From the NCBI GenBank assembly GCA_029262775.1, contig JAJCYR010000006.1, positions 1 through 64,000 on the forward strand: a stretch of 64,000 nt of DNA, read 5' to 3'. The notes under the pieces were generated by a model that saw nothing but the letters and a program-made list of their open reading frames with translations, was not told where the DNA came from and did no database searches. Of the stretch, positions 41,623 to 50,688 are shown piece by piece. The DNA comes from Bacteroidota bacterium (GTDB lineage Bacteria > Bacteroidota > Rhodothermia > Rhodothermales > UBA10348). Within the stretch, counting starts at the first letter, position 1; each line of letters starts with the position of its first letter. The translations under genes and the position numbers were made by a program.

Positions 41623-42739
41623 CCACGACAAGAAGAAACCAACGCTGCCACCGGGAATGGGTGGGAAAAAGCCTTCCATGCCGCCCGGGATGGGTGGGAA
41701 AAAGCCTTCCATGCCGCCGAGAGCCCAGGGTGATGGGGCTCCGACACTCTCGCGGGCCGACTTTTCGTCGGATCAGGATGTGCGCTGGTGCCCGGGGTGT
41801 GGCGACTATGCCATTCTGGCGACCGTGCAGCGCCTCATGCCGGAACTCAACGTGCCTCGTAAAGACACGGTCTTCATTTCAGGCATTGGGTGTTCAAGCC
41901 GTTTCCCGTACTACATGGAGACCTACGGCATGCACTCCATCCACGGCCGGGCGCCTACCATTGCCACCGGGCTGAAGGCCAGCCGGCCCGAACTGGATGT
42001 CTGGATTGTGACAGGTGACGGCGATGGGTTGTCCATTGGTGGCAATCATCTCATTCATATCATGCGTCGCAACCTGAATGTCCAGATGATCCTGTTCAAC
42101 AATCAGATCTACGGCCTTACGAAAGGACAGTATTCGCCGACGTCTGAAGCAGGAAAGATCACCAAATCGACGCCCTTCGGCTCCATCGACCACCCCTTCA
42201 ATCCGTCGGCAGTTGTTCTGGGGGCCGATGCAACATTCGTGGCCAGAACCATGGACCGCGACCCGAAGCACATGAAGGATATCTTCGCCCGGTCGCATGC
42301 CCACCGGGGCACCGGTTTTGTCGAAGTCTATCAGAACTGCAACATCTTCAATGATGGTGCCTTCTTTCAGTTCACCGAAAAAGATTCGCGTGCGGATCGG
42401 ACCGTCTATGTGGAACATGACCGGCCGCTCGTGTATTCAGGCGGCACAAAGGGGTTGCGACTTGAAGGATTTACCTTGAAGCCGGTGGACCTGGAGTCGG
42501 GTTCGTTCTCGGCCAGTGACTGTCTCGTGTATGACGAAACCTCCCGGGAACTCGCCACCATTATCAGCCGCATGCATTGGAATCCCGATATGCCACAACC
42601 ATTTGGGGTATTCTACCGCGAGGAACGTCCGACCTACGAGGAGATGCTCCATGCCCAGGTCAATGACGTCCTGAAGCGCTCCGGCCCGGGATCACTGGAA
42701 GAACTCCTGAGCGGTGGGGATACGTGGACCGTGGGGTGA
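41615..42739 (+). CDS. korB: 2-oxoacid:ferredoxin oxidoreductase beta subunit (KorB)
   Basis: 374 residues. The thiamine diphosphate motif GDGDGLSIGGNH to NNQIYG spans 134-166. The [4Fe-4S] cysteines are C59 and C62 (WCPGCGDY), C93 (GIGCSSR) and a later one in YQNCNIF. The first 45 residues are an extra Pro/Gly/Lys/Met-rich tail with two exact 11-residue repeats (PGMGGKKPSMP), not part of the family core. It is translationally linked to korA. Confidence 0.94.
   Translation: MADHDKKKPTLPPGMGGKKPSMPPGMGGKKPSMPPRAQGDGAPTLSRADFSSDQDVRWCPGCGDYAILATVQRLMPELNVPRKDTVFISGIGCSSRFPYYMETYGMHSIHGRAPTIATGLKASRPELDVWIVTGDGDGLSIGGNHLIHIMRRNLNVQMILFNNQIYGLTKGQYSPTSEAGKITKSTPFGSIDHPFNPSAVVLGADATFVARTMDRDPKHMKDIFARSHAHRGTGFVEVYQNCNIFNDGAFFQFTEKDSRADRTVYVEHDRPLVYSGGTKGLRLEGFTLKPVDLESGSFSASDCLVYDETSRELATIISRMHWNPDMPQPFGVFYREERPTYEEMLHAQVNDVLKRSGPGSLEELLSGGDTWTVG
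41651..41716 (+). repeat. 33-bp in-frame tandem duplication in korB
   Basis: Two adjacent 33-bp units (41651-41683, 41684-41716) differ at only two or three third-codon positions. Each encodes PGMGGKKPSMP in the flexible N-terminal tail of KorB. Confidence 0.95.
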
Positions 42740-42742
42740 TGG

Positions 42743-42773
42743 TTGTACGCCACAGCATCAGTCCATATATTTA
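42743..42773 (+). promoter_or_regulatory. candidate Bacteroidota-type promoter for rpmE2
   Basis: TTG (42743-42745), 20 bp, then TATATTTA (42766-42773) approximates the phylum consensus TTTG and TAnnTTTG at -33/-7. It lies 30 bp before the L31 start. The rpsU gene has a similar arrangement. Confidence 0.5.
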
Positions 42774-42803
42774 CAGGCTATTCGATTGAAGCCTATCAGC
42801 GCC

Positions 42804-43055
42804 ATGAAAAAAGATATCCATCCCGAATACGACTTCATTGATGTGAAGCTTTCCGACGACTCCGTCGTCAAAATGCGGTCCACCATGAAGGGAGACGTAT
42901 ACAATTCGGAAATCGACTCGACCAACCATCCGTTCTATACCGGCAAGCGCCAGTTTGTGGACACGGCAGGTCGTGTTGAGAAGTTCAAGCGTCGCTACGC
43001 CAAGAAGGCCGTTGAAGAAGTAGAAGTAGAGGCCCTCAAGAAGGCCGCCGAGTAA
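42804..43055 (+). CDS. rpmE2: 50S ribosomal protein L31 type B
   Basis: 83 residues beginning MKKDIHPEYDFIDVKLSDDS, with THPFYTGKRQF-like NHPFYTGKRQFVDTAGRVEKFKRRY, the L31 family core. There are no cysteines, so it is the zinc-independent type B with the usual acidic-basic C-terminal extension. ATG 42804 is chosen by family match. An intrinsic terminator follows at about 43106. Confidence 0.95.
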   Translation: MKKDIHPEYDFIDVKLSDDSVVKMRSTMKGDVYNSEIDSTNHPFYTGKRQFVDTAGRVEKFKRRYAKKAVEEVEVEALKKAAE

Positions 43056-43105
43056 GGTTCTGCCGCAGCGTTTGGACAGGGCCGGAGTCCGGTTCTGCGA
43101 CTTTC

Positions 43106-43144
43106 AATGGGGGTGTACCTGCCGGTGCGCCCCCATTTTATTTG
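43106..43144 (+). terminator. intrinsic terminator after rpmE2
   Basis: AATGGGGG (43106-43113) pairs with CCCCCATT (43130-43137), followed by TTATTTG. It ends 13 bp before the next start codon. Confidence 0.75.
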
Positions 43145-43157
43145 TCAGGAGATCGTC

Positions 43158-44489
43158 ATGAATGTTGTTCAACTCATTCGGTTAAAGCGCGATGGTCATG
43201 CGCTGACCGATACGGACATCGATGCGCTTGTATCTGGCTTCACGGCGGGGGACGTGCCGGACTACCAGATGGCGGCGTTTCTCATGGCAGCCTTCAAGTC
43301 GGGCATGACCACACAGGAAATGGTCGCGCTTACGCGTTCCATGCTGCACTCCGGTGTCGTGCTTGACCTTTCCGACCTCCCAGGCATCAAGGTGGACAAA
43401 CACTCCACAGGGGGCGTAGGTGACAAGATCTCCATTCCATTGGCAGCTATCGTATCGGCATGTGGCGTTCCAGTACCCATGATTTCCGGGCGCGGACTTG
43501 GGCATACGGGAGGCACACTCGACAAATTGGAGTCCATTCCCGGTTTCACGACCGCAATGGACATCCCATCCTACCGCCGCCAGCTCGCAGAATTGGGCGT
43601 GGTCATGATCGGGCAGACCGATGACATTGCGCCCGCCGACAAAAAACTCTATGCCCTGCGCGATGTGACGGCAACGGTCGAATTCATACCGTTCATCGCC
43701 GCGTCCATTTTGAGCAAAAAGCTGGCAGAAGGCATTGATGCCCTGGTGCTGGACGTCAAATTCGGAGCCGGCGCCTTCATGCGGGAGGAAAAGGACGCCC
43801 GCACCCTCGCTGAAACCATGGTCCGGTTGGGAGAGGAATTCGGCACGACCACCGTAGCACTGCTGACGCGGATGGATACGCCGCTCGGCGCTGCCGTCGG
43901 CAACTGGGTGGAAGTGGCCGAGTCGATCAATGTGCTACGCGGCGATGGCCCTCCGGACGTGACGTCACTGACCCTTGCTCTTGCGGCAGAGATGCTGGTG
44001 CTCGGCGGTGCGGCCGCTGATGCGCGCGAAGGCGTGGCACTCGCCGAAAAAGCCATTGCTTCCGGGCAGGCGCTGACACGCTTTGAGGATCTTGTCGATG
44101 CGCAGGGGGGGGATGTGAGCGTCGTCCGGGATCCGGACTCACGTCGTGGGTCCACTGCCCTGGCAGAGGTTCGGGTGCCCGACGATGCCGGGCGTGTTGT
44201 CACGGCCATTGATGCCATGGCTGTAGGACTGGCCTGTGTCGGGCTGGGTGCAGGACGTGCCCGCAAGGAAGACAGTGTAGATCCCCTCGCTGGGTTCACG
44301 CTCCTCAAGAAACCCGGCGAGGCGGTGCGCCCCGGCGAGGCGTTGGCCCTGGTCCATGCCTCCTCTTCCGGGCGTGTCGCCGCCGCCAGCGCTGATCTGC
44401 TGGCAGCTTTTTCATTCGGTGACACCGCCGGTGAAGCTCCGGAATTGATCGTGGACAGGCTGGATGCGACCGGCTGGGAGCCTTCTTGA
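43158..44489 (+). CDS. pyrimidine-nucleoside (thymidine) phosphorylase
   Basis: 443 residues. The phosphate-binding KHSTGGVGDK is at 81-90 and the family signature SGRGLGHTGGTLDKLESIPG at 110-129; DVKFGAGAFM and the C-terminal PYNP domain follow. It splits thymidine or uridine with phosphate for salvage. ATG 43158 has an AGGAG Shine-Dalgarno with good spacing, which is rare in this window and settles the start. Confidence 0.94.
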   Translation: MNVVQLIRLKRDGHALTDTDIDALVSGFTAGDVPDYQMAAFLMAAFKSGMTTQEMVALTRSMLHSGVVLDLSDLPGIKVDKHSTGGVGDKISIPLAAIVSACGVPVPMISGRGLGHTGGTLDKLESIPGFTTAMDIPSYRRQLAELGVVMIGQTDDIAPADKKLYALRDVTATVEFIPFIAASILSKKLAEGIDALVLDVKFGAGAFMREEKDARTLAETMVRLGEEFGTTTVALLTRMDTPLGAAVGNWVEVAESINVLRGDGPPDVTSLTLALAAEMLVLGGAAADAREGVALAEKAIASGQALTRFEDLVDAQGGDVSVVRDPDSRRGSTALAEVRVPDDAGRVVTAIDAMAVGLACVGLGAGRARKEDSVDPLAGFTLLKKPGEAVRPGEALALVHASSSGRVAAASADLLAAFSFGDTAGEAPELIVDRLDATGWEPS

Positions 44490-44577
44490 ATCATGCGCCG
44501 CATGTTTCCGTAGGAACGATTCGGAGTCTGTTCGCAATTCAGCGTATCTTCCCGTTATTCAACAACCCACTCCTGCC

Positions 44578-45363
44578 ATGTCTGTCTGGTCACGATTCTC
44601 CCGATTCGTCAAATCCATCTTCGGTGGTGCCATTTCGTCCCTGGAAAATCCGAAGCTTATTCTGGAGCAGAATATTCGTGAGCTGAATGATCAGGTTCCG
44701 AAGATGAACGAGAACATCGCGACGGTCAAGGCCAACGTGATGATGCTACAGAAGGAAGTCAAAAAGCACGAAAAGGAGCTCGCAGAGGTCACTTCCCGTA
44801 TCAAGGCAGGGATCCAGGCCGGTCGCGACGACATTGCCGAAAAGTATGCCATGCGGCTGGAATCCGTCAGGGAAAACCGCACGCGGGCGCAGGAGCAGCT
44901 GGGGTTCGCATCCAGCGCCTATGAAAAGGCCATGCAGGTCAAGAAGGCCTTCATGCGGGAAAAAGAACGCAAAATTGCCGAAGCCAAGGACGCCCTTCGC
45001 GCACACGAGCGCGCGAAGTGGCAGTCGAAAGTGGCCGACACGCTGGAATCGTTTGAAATCACGGGCATTGACCAGACGCACGACGAAATGCTGACGCGTC
45101 TACAGGAAGAAACGGCCCGCAGTGAGGCGCGCATGGAGATGGCCCTCGACTCCGTGGATTCCGAATCCCTCCAGATTGAGGAGGATGCCCAGAAAATCCG
45201 CGCGGCCGAACTTGTCAAACAGTTCAAGCTTGAAATGAACATGGGTGCGCCGGAGGAGGAGGCGTCCAGCAAAGAGGCTCCAGGGCAGATGGGAATACCT
45301 GAGCCGGAAGAAGACGGTAGTTCTGGCAAAACGATTGGCAAGCAACGAAACCAAAACGGATGA
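44578..45363 (+). CDS. pspA: PspA/IM30 family membrane-stress protein
   Basis: 261 residues, nearly all coiled-coil, starting with the amphipathic helix VWSRFSRFVKSIFGGAI and the LENPKLILEQNIRELNDQ signature of PspA/Vipp1. These ESCRT-III-like proteins bind and protect damaged inner membrane. It has a non-family acidic tail of about 40 residues ending in SSGKTIGKQR. It leads a plus-strand chain of genes overlapping by 4 bp: an unknown coiled-coil protein, a membrane protein and a crotonase. Confidence 0.92.
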   Translation: MSVWSRFSRFVKSIFGGAISSLENPKLILEQNIRELNDQVPKMNENIATVKANVMMLQKEVKKHEKELAEVTSRIKAGIQAGRDDIAEKYAMRLESVRENRTRAQEQLGFASSAYEKAMQVKKAFMREKERKIAEAKDALRAHERAKWQSKVADTLESFEITGIDQTHDEMLTRLQEETARSEARMEMALDSVDSESLQIEEDAQKIRAAELVKQFKLEMNMGAPEEEASSKEAPGQMGIPEPEEDGSSGKTIGKQRNQNG

Positions 45364-45710
45364 CACCCGAGGAATACGAGCGGATCAAGGAGGCCGAAAA
45401 GGAGCATTTACGCGCCCTCCGGCAACTCAAACGTCGCGTGCGCATGGCGACGCAGACGCGATCGGCGTCCCGTGCCGTGTCCGACATGGTGTCTTCGCTT
45501 GAATCACTACTCGATCAGCATCGGGAAATGACGGACCGCCTCACGCACGATGCAGCACTTCAGGAAGCACGACTGGAAGTGGGACTGGAATCTGCCCAGG
45601 ATCGGTTTGCCGACGTCGACCCGCGTCACCGAACATCGGAACCGGATCATACGCCCGCCGGGTCGTCCCTTCCGGACAAAACCATAGGCCGCATGCGAGG
45701 TGCGTCGTGA
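45360..45710 (+). CDS. small coiled-coil protein encoded with PspA, unknown
   Basis: 116 residues, highly charged, helical, with no membrane segment or signal. It opens MTPEEYERIKEAEKEHL and has a long helix up to about residue 80. Its disordered tail ends SSLPDKTIGRMRGAS, closely echoing the KTIGKQR tail of the PspA encoded just before it. The ATG overlaps the pspA stop (ATGA) and its own stop overlaps the next start (GTGA), so it is translated with PspA and is probably a partner. Confidence 0.75.
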   Translation: MTPEEYERIKEAEKEHLRALRQLKRRVRMATQTRSASRAVSDMVSSLESLLDQHREMTDRLTHDAALQEARLEVGLESAQDRFADVDPRHRTSEPDHTPAGSSLPDKTIGRMRGAS

Positions 45711-46594
45711 AAGAGCAGACGGATATCAACTACACCCGGGAGGCCTTCTACCTTCCGTTGAACCTGACATTTCTGTTGGGAGCCATGGCCGTGGCCCTGG
45801 GCGTCAGCTTTGTGGACGTTCCATGGCTCATGGATGTGGTGCTCATGGTTTCCTTCGGTCTGGAACTCGTGTACTTGGGTACCATGCCTAAAAACGAGCG
45901 CTTCAAGCGGGTTATCCGTTCGAAGAAGGCGGCCGTGCATGCCCGGCCGCAAAGCCAGAAGGAACTCTTCAAACAACTCAACCCGGTCAATCAGCGGCGC
46001 TACGCGCACGTCCGGAAACAGGAGGCGGACATTCGCCAGAATTACCGGAAGCTGAACTATGCCTCGCAGGGTATGCTCGACAGTCATCTGGCCAAGATCA
46101 GCGGTCTGCTCGACTCGTACCTGAAGCTCCTCTTCCAGAATGAGCGCTACGAGTCGACGCGGCGCATGGCGACCGGTAAGGAAGTGCAGGCGACCATCGT
46201 TAAACTGACCGAGGACATGAAGGACGATTCGCCACGCGTTCGCGCTATCAAGGAGCGGCGACTCAGGATCCTGAAGCAGCGGCTGGATCGCTCGGAAAAA
46301 GGGGCCGAAAATCTTGAAATCATTGAAGCGCAGCTCGAGACCATCGAAGACGTCATCAAGTACATAGACGAACAGTCGCTCACGCTCCGGAATCCGGAGG
46401 CAATTTCCTTCCAACTCGATACACTGCTCTCGGAGGTCGAAGAGACGCAGGCGTCCGTGGTTGAAATGGAAGAGGTCTTCAGCAACCCCGCGGATCTCTT
46501 GTCCGAGGTCGATACATTCGATGATCCGACTGCGGACCCGCAGGAAACAGACAATGAGTCGACTAAGGGCGGATATTCAAAGGTGAAATCATGA
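45707..46594 (+). CDS. membrane-anchored coiled-coil protein in the PspA operon, unknown
   Basis: 295 residues. Two hydrophobic helices near the N-terminus (about 16-35 and 40-60) precede a long helical cytoplasmic region (roughly 80-265) rich in Arg, Lys and Glu, and an acidic tail. The start is GTG 45707, overlapping the previous stop by 4 bp. The architecture suggests an inner-membrane anchor for PspA or its small partner, but I recognise no family. Confidence 0.75.
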   Translation: MKEQTDINYTREAFYLPLNLTFLLGAMAVALGVSFVDVPWLMDVVLMVSFGLELVYLGTMPKNERFKRVIRSKKAAVHARPQSQKELFKQLNPVNQRRYAHVRKQEADIRQNYRKLNYASQGMLDSHLAKISGLLDSYLKLLFQNERYESTRRMATGKEVQATIVKLTEDMKDDSPRVRAIKERRLRILKQRLDRSEKGAENLEIIEAQLETIEDVIKYIDEQSLTLRNPEAISFQLDTLLSEVEETQASVVEMEEVFSNPADLLSEVDTFDDPTADPQETDNESTKGGYSKVKS

Positions 46595-47370
46595 CGCTCC
46601 AGACACTGAAGGTCACTGTGGACGACGGGATGGCCGTCGTTGTCATTGACCGCCCCGAGACTCTCAATGCGCTCAGTCGCCAGGTCATGGATGACCTTGA
46701 TGCGTGGTTTGCGTGGGCTGCATCGGCCCCCTCGGTTCATGGGGTGCTGCTCACGGGTGCGGGTCCCAAAAGCTTCGTCGCCGGTGCCGATATCAAACAG
46801 TTCAAAGGCATGGGACCCGAGGAGGGCAAGGCATTTGCCGAACGGGGTCAGGCCGTGTTCTCCCGGATAGAGCGCTTTCCGAAGCCCGTCATCGCGGTGG
46901 TGAATGGTTTTGCTCTCGGCGGCGGATCGGAACTGGCACTGGCCTGTCACATGCGTGTGGCCTCCAACACGGCCCGTTTCGGGCAGCCTGAGGTAAACCT
47001 CGGGATTATTCCCGGATATGGTGGTACGCAGCGTCTTCCGCGCATCGTGGGCAAGGGGCTGGCTACGGAACTCGTCCTGACGGGGGACATGATCACGGCC
47101 GATCGTGCCTACGAAATCGGCCTCGTCAACCACGTGTTTGCTCCCGAGGACCTGATGGACGGCGCTCGGAAACTACTGCGTGGTATCCTGAACAAGGCGC
47201 CTCGCGCCATCACCCTCACCCTGGAAGCCGTGTTTGCCAGTGATCTGCCGATTGAACGGGGCCTGCAGCACGAAGCCGCCCTGTTTGGCCAGGCATGTGC
47301 CACGGAAGACTTCGATGAGGGTGTCGATGCGTTTCTGGGTCGACGCACAGCGGATTTCAAGGGCCGCTGA
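46591..47370 (+). CDS. enoyl-CoA hydratase/isomerase (crotonase) family protein
   Basis: 259 residues of the crotonase fold. The oxyanion-hole segment is KSFVAGADIKQFKGM. The two glutamates used by hydratases are present: ALGGGSELALAC and FGQPEVNLGIIPGYGGTQRLPR. It hydrates trans-2-enoyl-CoA in fatty acid breakdown. Its start overlaps the preceding membrane protein stop (ATGA), so it belongs to the PspA transcript despite the different theme. Confidence 0.92.
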   Translation: MTLQTLKVTVDDGMAVVVIDRPETLNALSRQVMDDLDAWFAWAASAPSVHGVLLTGAGPKSFVAGADIKQFKGMGPEEGKAFAERGQAVFSRIERFPKPVIAVVNGFALGGGSELALACHMRVASNTARFGQPEVNLGIIPGYGGTQRLPRIVGKGLATELVLTGDMITADRAYEIGLVNHVFAPEDLMDGARKLLRGILNKAPRAITLTLEAVFASDLPIERGLQHEAALFGQACATEDFDEGVDAFLGRRTADFKGR

Positions 47371-47385
47371 GCCCGGTATTCCACC

Positions 47386-48672
47386 ATGGAACTCGCCCTT
47401 ATTGGCCTGACACTTCTTCTGAGCGCTTTTTTTTCAGGTTCGGAAATTGCTTTCGTTGCAGCGAACCGGCTTCGTGTGGAGGTTTCGGCGCGCCAGGGAG
47501 GAAAGACGGGACTCGTCGTGTCGCGTTTTCTGGATGACCCGGCAACGCTTCTTACCACTACCCTGGTAGGCAACAATCTGGCACTGGTGGCCTATTCCAC
47601 GATGGTCGCCTTCTATCTGGAGCCTCCTCTGCAGGCGGTCTTTTCCAGAATCACAGGAGCCGGTTCGGTCACCACGATCGTGCTCGTACTATCCGCCCAG
47701 ACGCTCGTGGCGTCACTCGCTGTGCTCCTCTTCGGGGAAATCATTCCCAAGTCGGCCATGCGGGAATTTGCCAACCGGGCGGTGTTCGCTCTGGCAATTC
47801 CGCTTCGCATCAGCTACTGGCTGCTGTTCCCCATGATTGTCCTCTCCCGCTGGTCGGCCGCTCTGCTTATGAAAGTATTCCGGACCGAAACCACCACCCT
47901 GTCCCAGTTCATGCGGCGCGATTTCGAGCTCATGATTGAGGAGAGCAAGCAGTCGGGCGAGTTGGACCTGGACGAAGAAGAGAGCACCTTGCTGTCAAAT
48001 GTCTTCGCCCTGGGGTCTGTCCGTGTCAAGGAGTCCATGGTACCTCGGACCGACATTGCGGCCGTTCAGGATACGACGTCTATTACTGAACTTCAGCAGA
48101 TGTTTGTCCGATCGGGACACTCGAAACTGCCCGTATTCCGTGACAATATTGACAATATAGTCGGCGTCGTTTTTGCGTACGATCTGTTCGACAAACCGAT
48201 TCAGATTACCGACATTCTTCGGCCAGCTACGTTCGTTCCGGAGACCAAGCTGTCCAAGGATCTACTGCGGGACTTCCTGGCGGCAGGAACATCCATTGCC
48301 ATCGTGATCGATGAGTATGGGGGAACCGCCGGTCTGGTGACGACCGAAGACGTCCTGGAAGAACTCTTCGGCGACATCCAGGACGAGTTTGATGAGGAGG
48401 ATCATCTGCTGCGTTCGGTTGACGAGCACACGGTGGTCGCCAGCGGCCGCGTGGAGATTGACGAGCTCCGCGACCGGGTCGGCTTTACACTGCCGGACGA
48501 CGGGGAATATGAGACCATCGCGGGCTTCATCCTGGCCCGACTCGGCACCATACCGGCGCAGAAGGACGAATTTGAGCTGGCAGGGTACCGCTTCGAAGTA
48601 CTGTCGGCCACATCAAACCGGGTGGACCTGGTCCGGATCAGGCGTCTTCCAGAGTCGGAAACGCATGTTTGA
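47386..48672 (+). CDS. CNNM/CorC (HlyC) family membrane protein with CBS pair
   Basis: 428 residues: a DUF21/CNNM membrane domain with about four helices (LIGLTLLLSAFFSGSEIAFVA at the start), a cytoplasmic CBS pair (VKESMVPRTDIAAV, GHSKLPVFRDNIDNIVGVVFAYDLF, IAIVIDEYGGTAGLVTTEDVLEELFG) and a CorC_HlyC domain. Homologues take part in Mg2+ or Co2+ transport. It begins 15 bp after the crotonase gene. Its 3' end overlaps the converging gene by 35 bp. Confidence 0.92.
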   Translation: MELALIGLTLLLSAFFSGSEIAFVAANRLRVEVSARQGGKTGLVVSRFLDDPATLLTTTLVGNNLALVAYSTMVAFYLEPPLQAVFSRITGAGSVTTIVLVLSAQTLVASLAVLLFGEIIPKSAMREFANRAVFALAIPLRISYWLLFPMIVLSRWSAALLMKVFRTETTTLSQFMRRDFELMIEESKQSGELDLDEEESTLLSNVFALGSVRVKESMVPRTDIAAVQDTTSITELQQMFVRSGHSKLPVFRDNIDNIVGVVFAYDLFDKPIQITDILRPATFVPETKLSKDLLRDFLAAGTSIAIVIDEYGGTAGLVTTEDVLEELFGDIQDEFDEEDHLLRSVDEHTVVASGRVEIDELRDRVGFTLPDDGEYETIAGFILARLGTIPAQKDEFELAGYRFEVLSATSNRVDLVRIRRLPESETHV

Positions 48673-49177
48673 GCTGTGCGGCCACGACGCGCGCGTGCGT
48701 ATGCAGTCGGTCCAGTACGGGTAATTGAGACAGGCGTTTTTCTGGGCTTTCAGGCATACGAGGGGGCGAAATGCGTCCCATCCACAGGAGCAGTACGTGC
48801 TCCAGGTTGGCCCGGGTGGGCATCAGGCCAGGCTGTAGGTGGGCAGTATAGAAGGCCATTTTTTTTTCAAGGCGACGCCCGATTTCAGCGCCTTCCCGTG
48901 CCAGATCGCCTGCCTGGGCCTCGATCATTCTGGCCCCGACCAGCCAGTCCCTGTACAGAAACGGGGCGGCTATGAGCGATGCGGCGAGGGGTGCTTCCCG
49001 GGGGGCGACTACCTCACATATGCGTGCCGAGAGCACAGCGACGAGTGTCAGGGTTTCTTCGGCGACGAGCTCCCCTCCGGCGTCGGGCATGAGGGAGAGC
49101 GCACTGCCCGCCACCTCCTGCGTGGTGGACAGAATACCCATGCCAGTGAAAACGGCAACCTGGGAATGAATCGACAC
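48638..49177 (-). CDS. unknown protein, last gene of the floA operon
   Basis: 179 residues, mostly helical, with Ala/Leu-rich segments and no clear signal peptide. GTG 49177 lies 2 bp after the floA stop; ATG at residue 13 is an alternative. I recognise no family. Tight spacing suggests cotranscription with floA. Its 3' end overlaps the CNNM gene on the other strand. Confidence 0.55.
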   Translation of the reverse strand: MSIHSQVAVFTGMGILSTTQEVAGSALSLMPDAGGELVAEETLTLVAVLSARICEVVAPREAPLAASLIAAPFLYRDWLVGARMIEAQAGDLAREGAEIGRRLEKKMAFYTAHLQPGLMPTRANLEHVLLLWMGRISPPRMPESPEKRLSQLPVLDRLHTHARVVAAQLKHAFPTLEDA

Positions 49178-49179
49178 GT

Positions 49180-50169
49180 CTACTCGCGGGTTGATGACGG
49201 CTCGTCACCGCCGATGGAGCGGCGCATGGAGGTGTCGGCCTCAATGTTTTTCATGGTGTAGTAGTCCATGACACCAAGACGTCCCGATCGGAATGCCTCG
49301 GCCATGGCGCGTGGGACTTCGGCCTCGGCCTCAACCACGCGTGCACGCTGCTCTTCCACAGCGGCCCGCATCTCCTGCTCGTGGGCGACGGCGGCCGCCC
49401 GGCGCTCTTCGGCCTTGGCTCGGGCCACCTTCAGGTCGGCCTCGGCCTGATCGGTCTGCAGCTTGGCGCCAATGTTTTCGCCTACGTCCACGTCGGCGAT
49501 GTCAATGGAGAGGATATCGAACGCCGTGCCTGAGTCGAGCCCTTTTGCGAGAACGACCTTCGAAATGGAATCGGGGTTTTCGAGTACGGCCTTATGGGAG
49601 TCGGCCGACCCGATGGTCGATACAATACCCTCGCCTACCCGGGCCATGATGGTTTCTTCTCCCGCGCCCCCTACGAGGCGCTCTATGTTGGCGCGCACGG
49701 TCACGCGGGCGATGGCCCTCACCTGGATGCCGTCCTTGGCGACGGCGCTCACCGCAGGTGTTTGAATGACCTTCGGATTGACAGACACCTGGACGGCCTC
49801 AAACACGTCCCGCCCGGCGAGGTCAATGGCGGTAGCCCGTTCAAACGTCAGGTCTATACTGGCCTTGTCTGCCGATATGAGCGCATTGACCACACTCTGT
49901 ACGTGACCACCGGCGAGGTAGTGCGCCTCGAGCTGCGGCGGATCGAGGTATATTCCGGCTTTGTGCGCCGTGATCAGTGGCTTCACGATGTGGGTGGGGG
50001 GCACCTTCCGGAGGCGCATGCCGACCAAATCCCGCATGAGCTTCAGTTTTACACCAGAGAAGTAGGCCGTAACCCACAATCCCAGGGGTACAAAATACAG
50101 GAAAGTGATCAGGCCCAGAAGAATGAGTCCGGTTACCAGCAGGCTGCCAGTTGTGAGCAATTGTTCCAT
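49180..50169 (-). CDS. floA: flotillin-like protein FloA
   Basis: 329 residues of the UPF0365/FloA family. An N-terminal membrane hairpin (about 8-38) is followed by the SPFH-like region ([47 protein letters not shown]) and the Ala/Glu-rich coiled coil with EAE repeats before the C-terminus. It organises lipid-raft-like membrane patches. It begins 11 bp after the moaC stop. PspA is encoded 4 kb away on the other strand. Confidence 0.94.
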   Translation of the reverse strand: MEQLLTTGSLLVTGLILLGLITFLYFVPLGLWVTAYFSGVKLKLMRDLVGMRLRKVPPTHIVKPLITAHKAGIYLDPPQLEAHYLAGGHVQSVVNALISADKASIDLTFERATAIDLAGRDVFEAVQVSVNPKVIQTPAVSAVAKDGIQVRAIARVTVRANIERLVGGAGEETIMARVGEGIVSTIGSADSHKAVLENPDSISKVVLAKGLDSGTAFDILSIDIADVDVGENIGAKLQTDQAEADLKVARAKAEERRAAAVAHEQEMRAAVEEQRARVVEAEAEVPRAMAEAFRSGRLGVMDYYTMKNIEADTSMRRSIGGDEPSSTRE

Positions 50170-50180
50170 GTCAGTTTGAA

Positions 50181-50657
50181 TCAGGTTTTGCGGTAATCAC
50201 CGCTTTGCCCGCCTGTTTTGGCAAGCAGGTGGATATCGTCGATCACGAGATTCTTCGTGATGGCTTTGCACATGTCATAGATGGTGAGGCATGCCACCGA
50301 CACGGCCGTGAGCGCCTCCATTTCAACACCCGTTTTCCCGGTCGATTTGGCGAATGCCCGCACCTTTAGCGCATGATGGTCGTGGTCGAGGGTGATGTCG
50401 ACTTCTACCCGTTGCAGTCGAACCGGGTGGCAGAGCGGTATGAGGCGGCTTGTTTCCTTGCTTCCCATGATACCGGCCACCTGGGCCACCGAGATGACAT
50501 CGCCCTTGGCCAGCGTCTGGTCTCGGACGCGGGCGAACGCGTCCTCGCCGAGGAGCACACGACCGGCGGCCACCGCGGTTCGGGATGTTTCCTCCTTACC
50601 CGACACATCGACCATGAGGACGCCGCCGTCCGGATGTATATGCGTAAAATCTGTCAT
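50181..50657 (-). CDS. moaC: cyclic pyranopterin monophosphate synthase MoaC
   Basis: 158 residues with MoaC motifs: [63 protein letters not shown] and [12 protein letters not shown]. It completes step one of molybdenum cofactor synthesis after MoaA, whose gene ends 31 bp upstream. No molybdoenzyme is encoded in the window. Confidence 0.96.
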   Translation of the reverse strand: MTDFTHIHPDGGVLMVDVSGKEETSRTAVAAGRVLLGEDAFARVRDQTLAKGDVISVAQVAGIMGSKETSRLIPLCHPVRLQRVEVDITLDHDHHALKVRAFAKSTGKTGVEMEALTAVSVACLTIYDMCKAITKNLVIDDIHLLAKTGGQSGDYRKT

Positions 50658-50688
50658 GCATCAGTCAACGTATGCCAACGTCGTCGGT

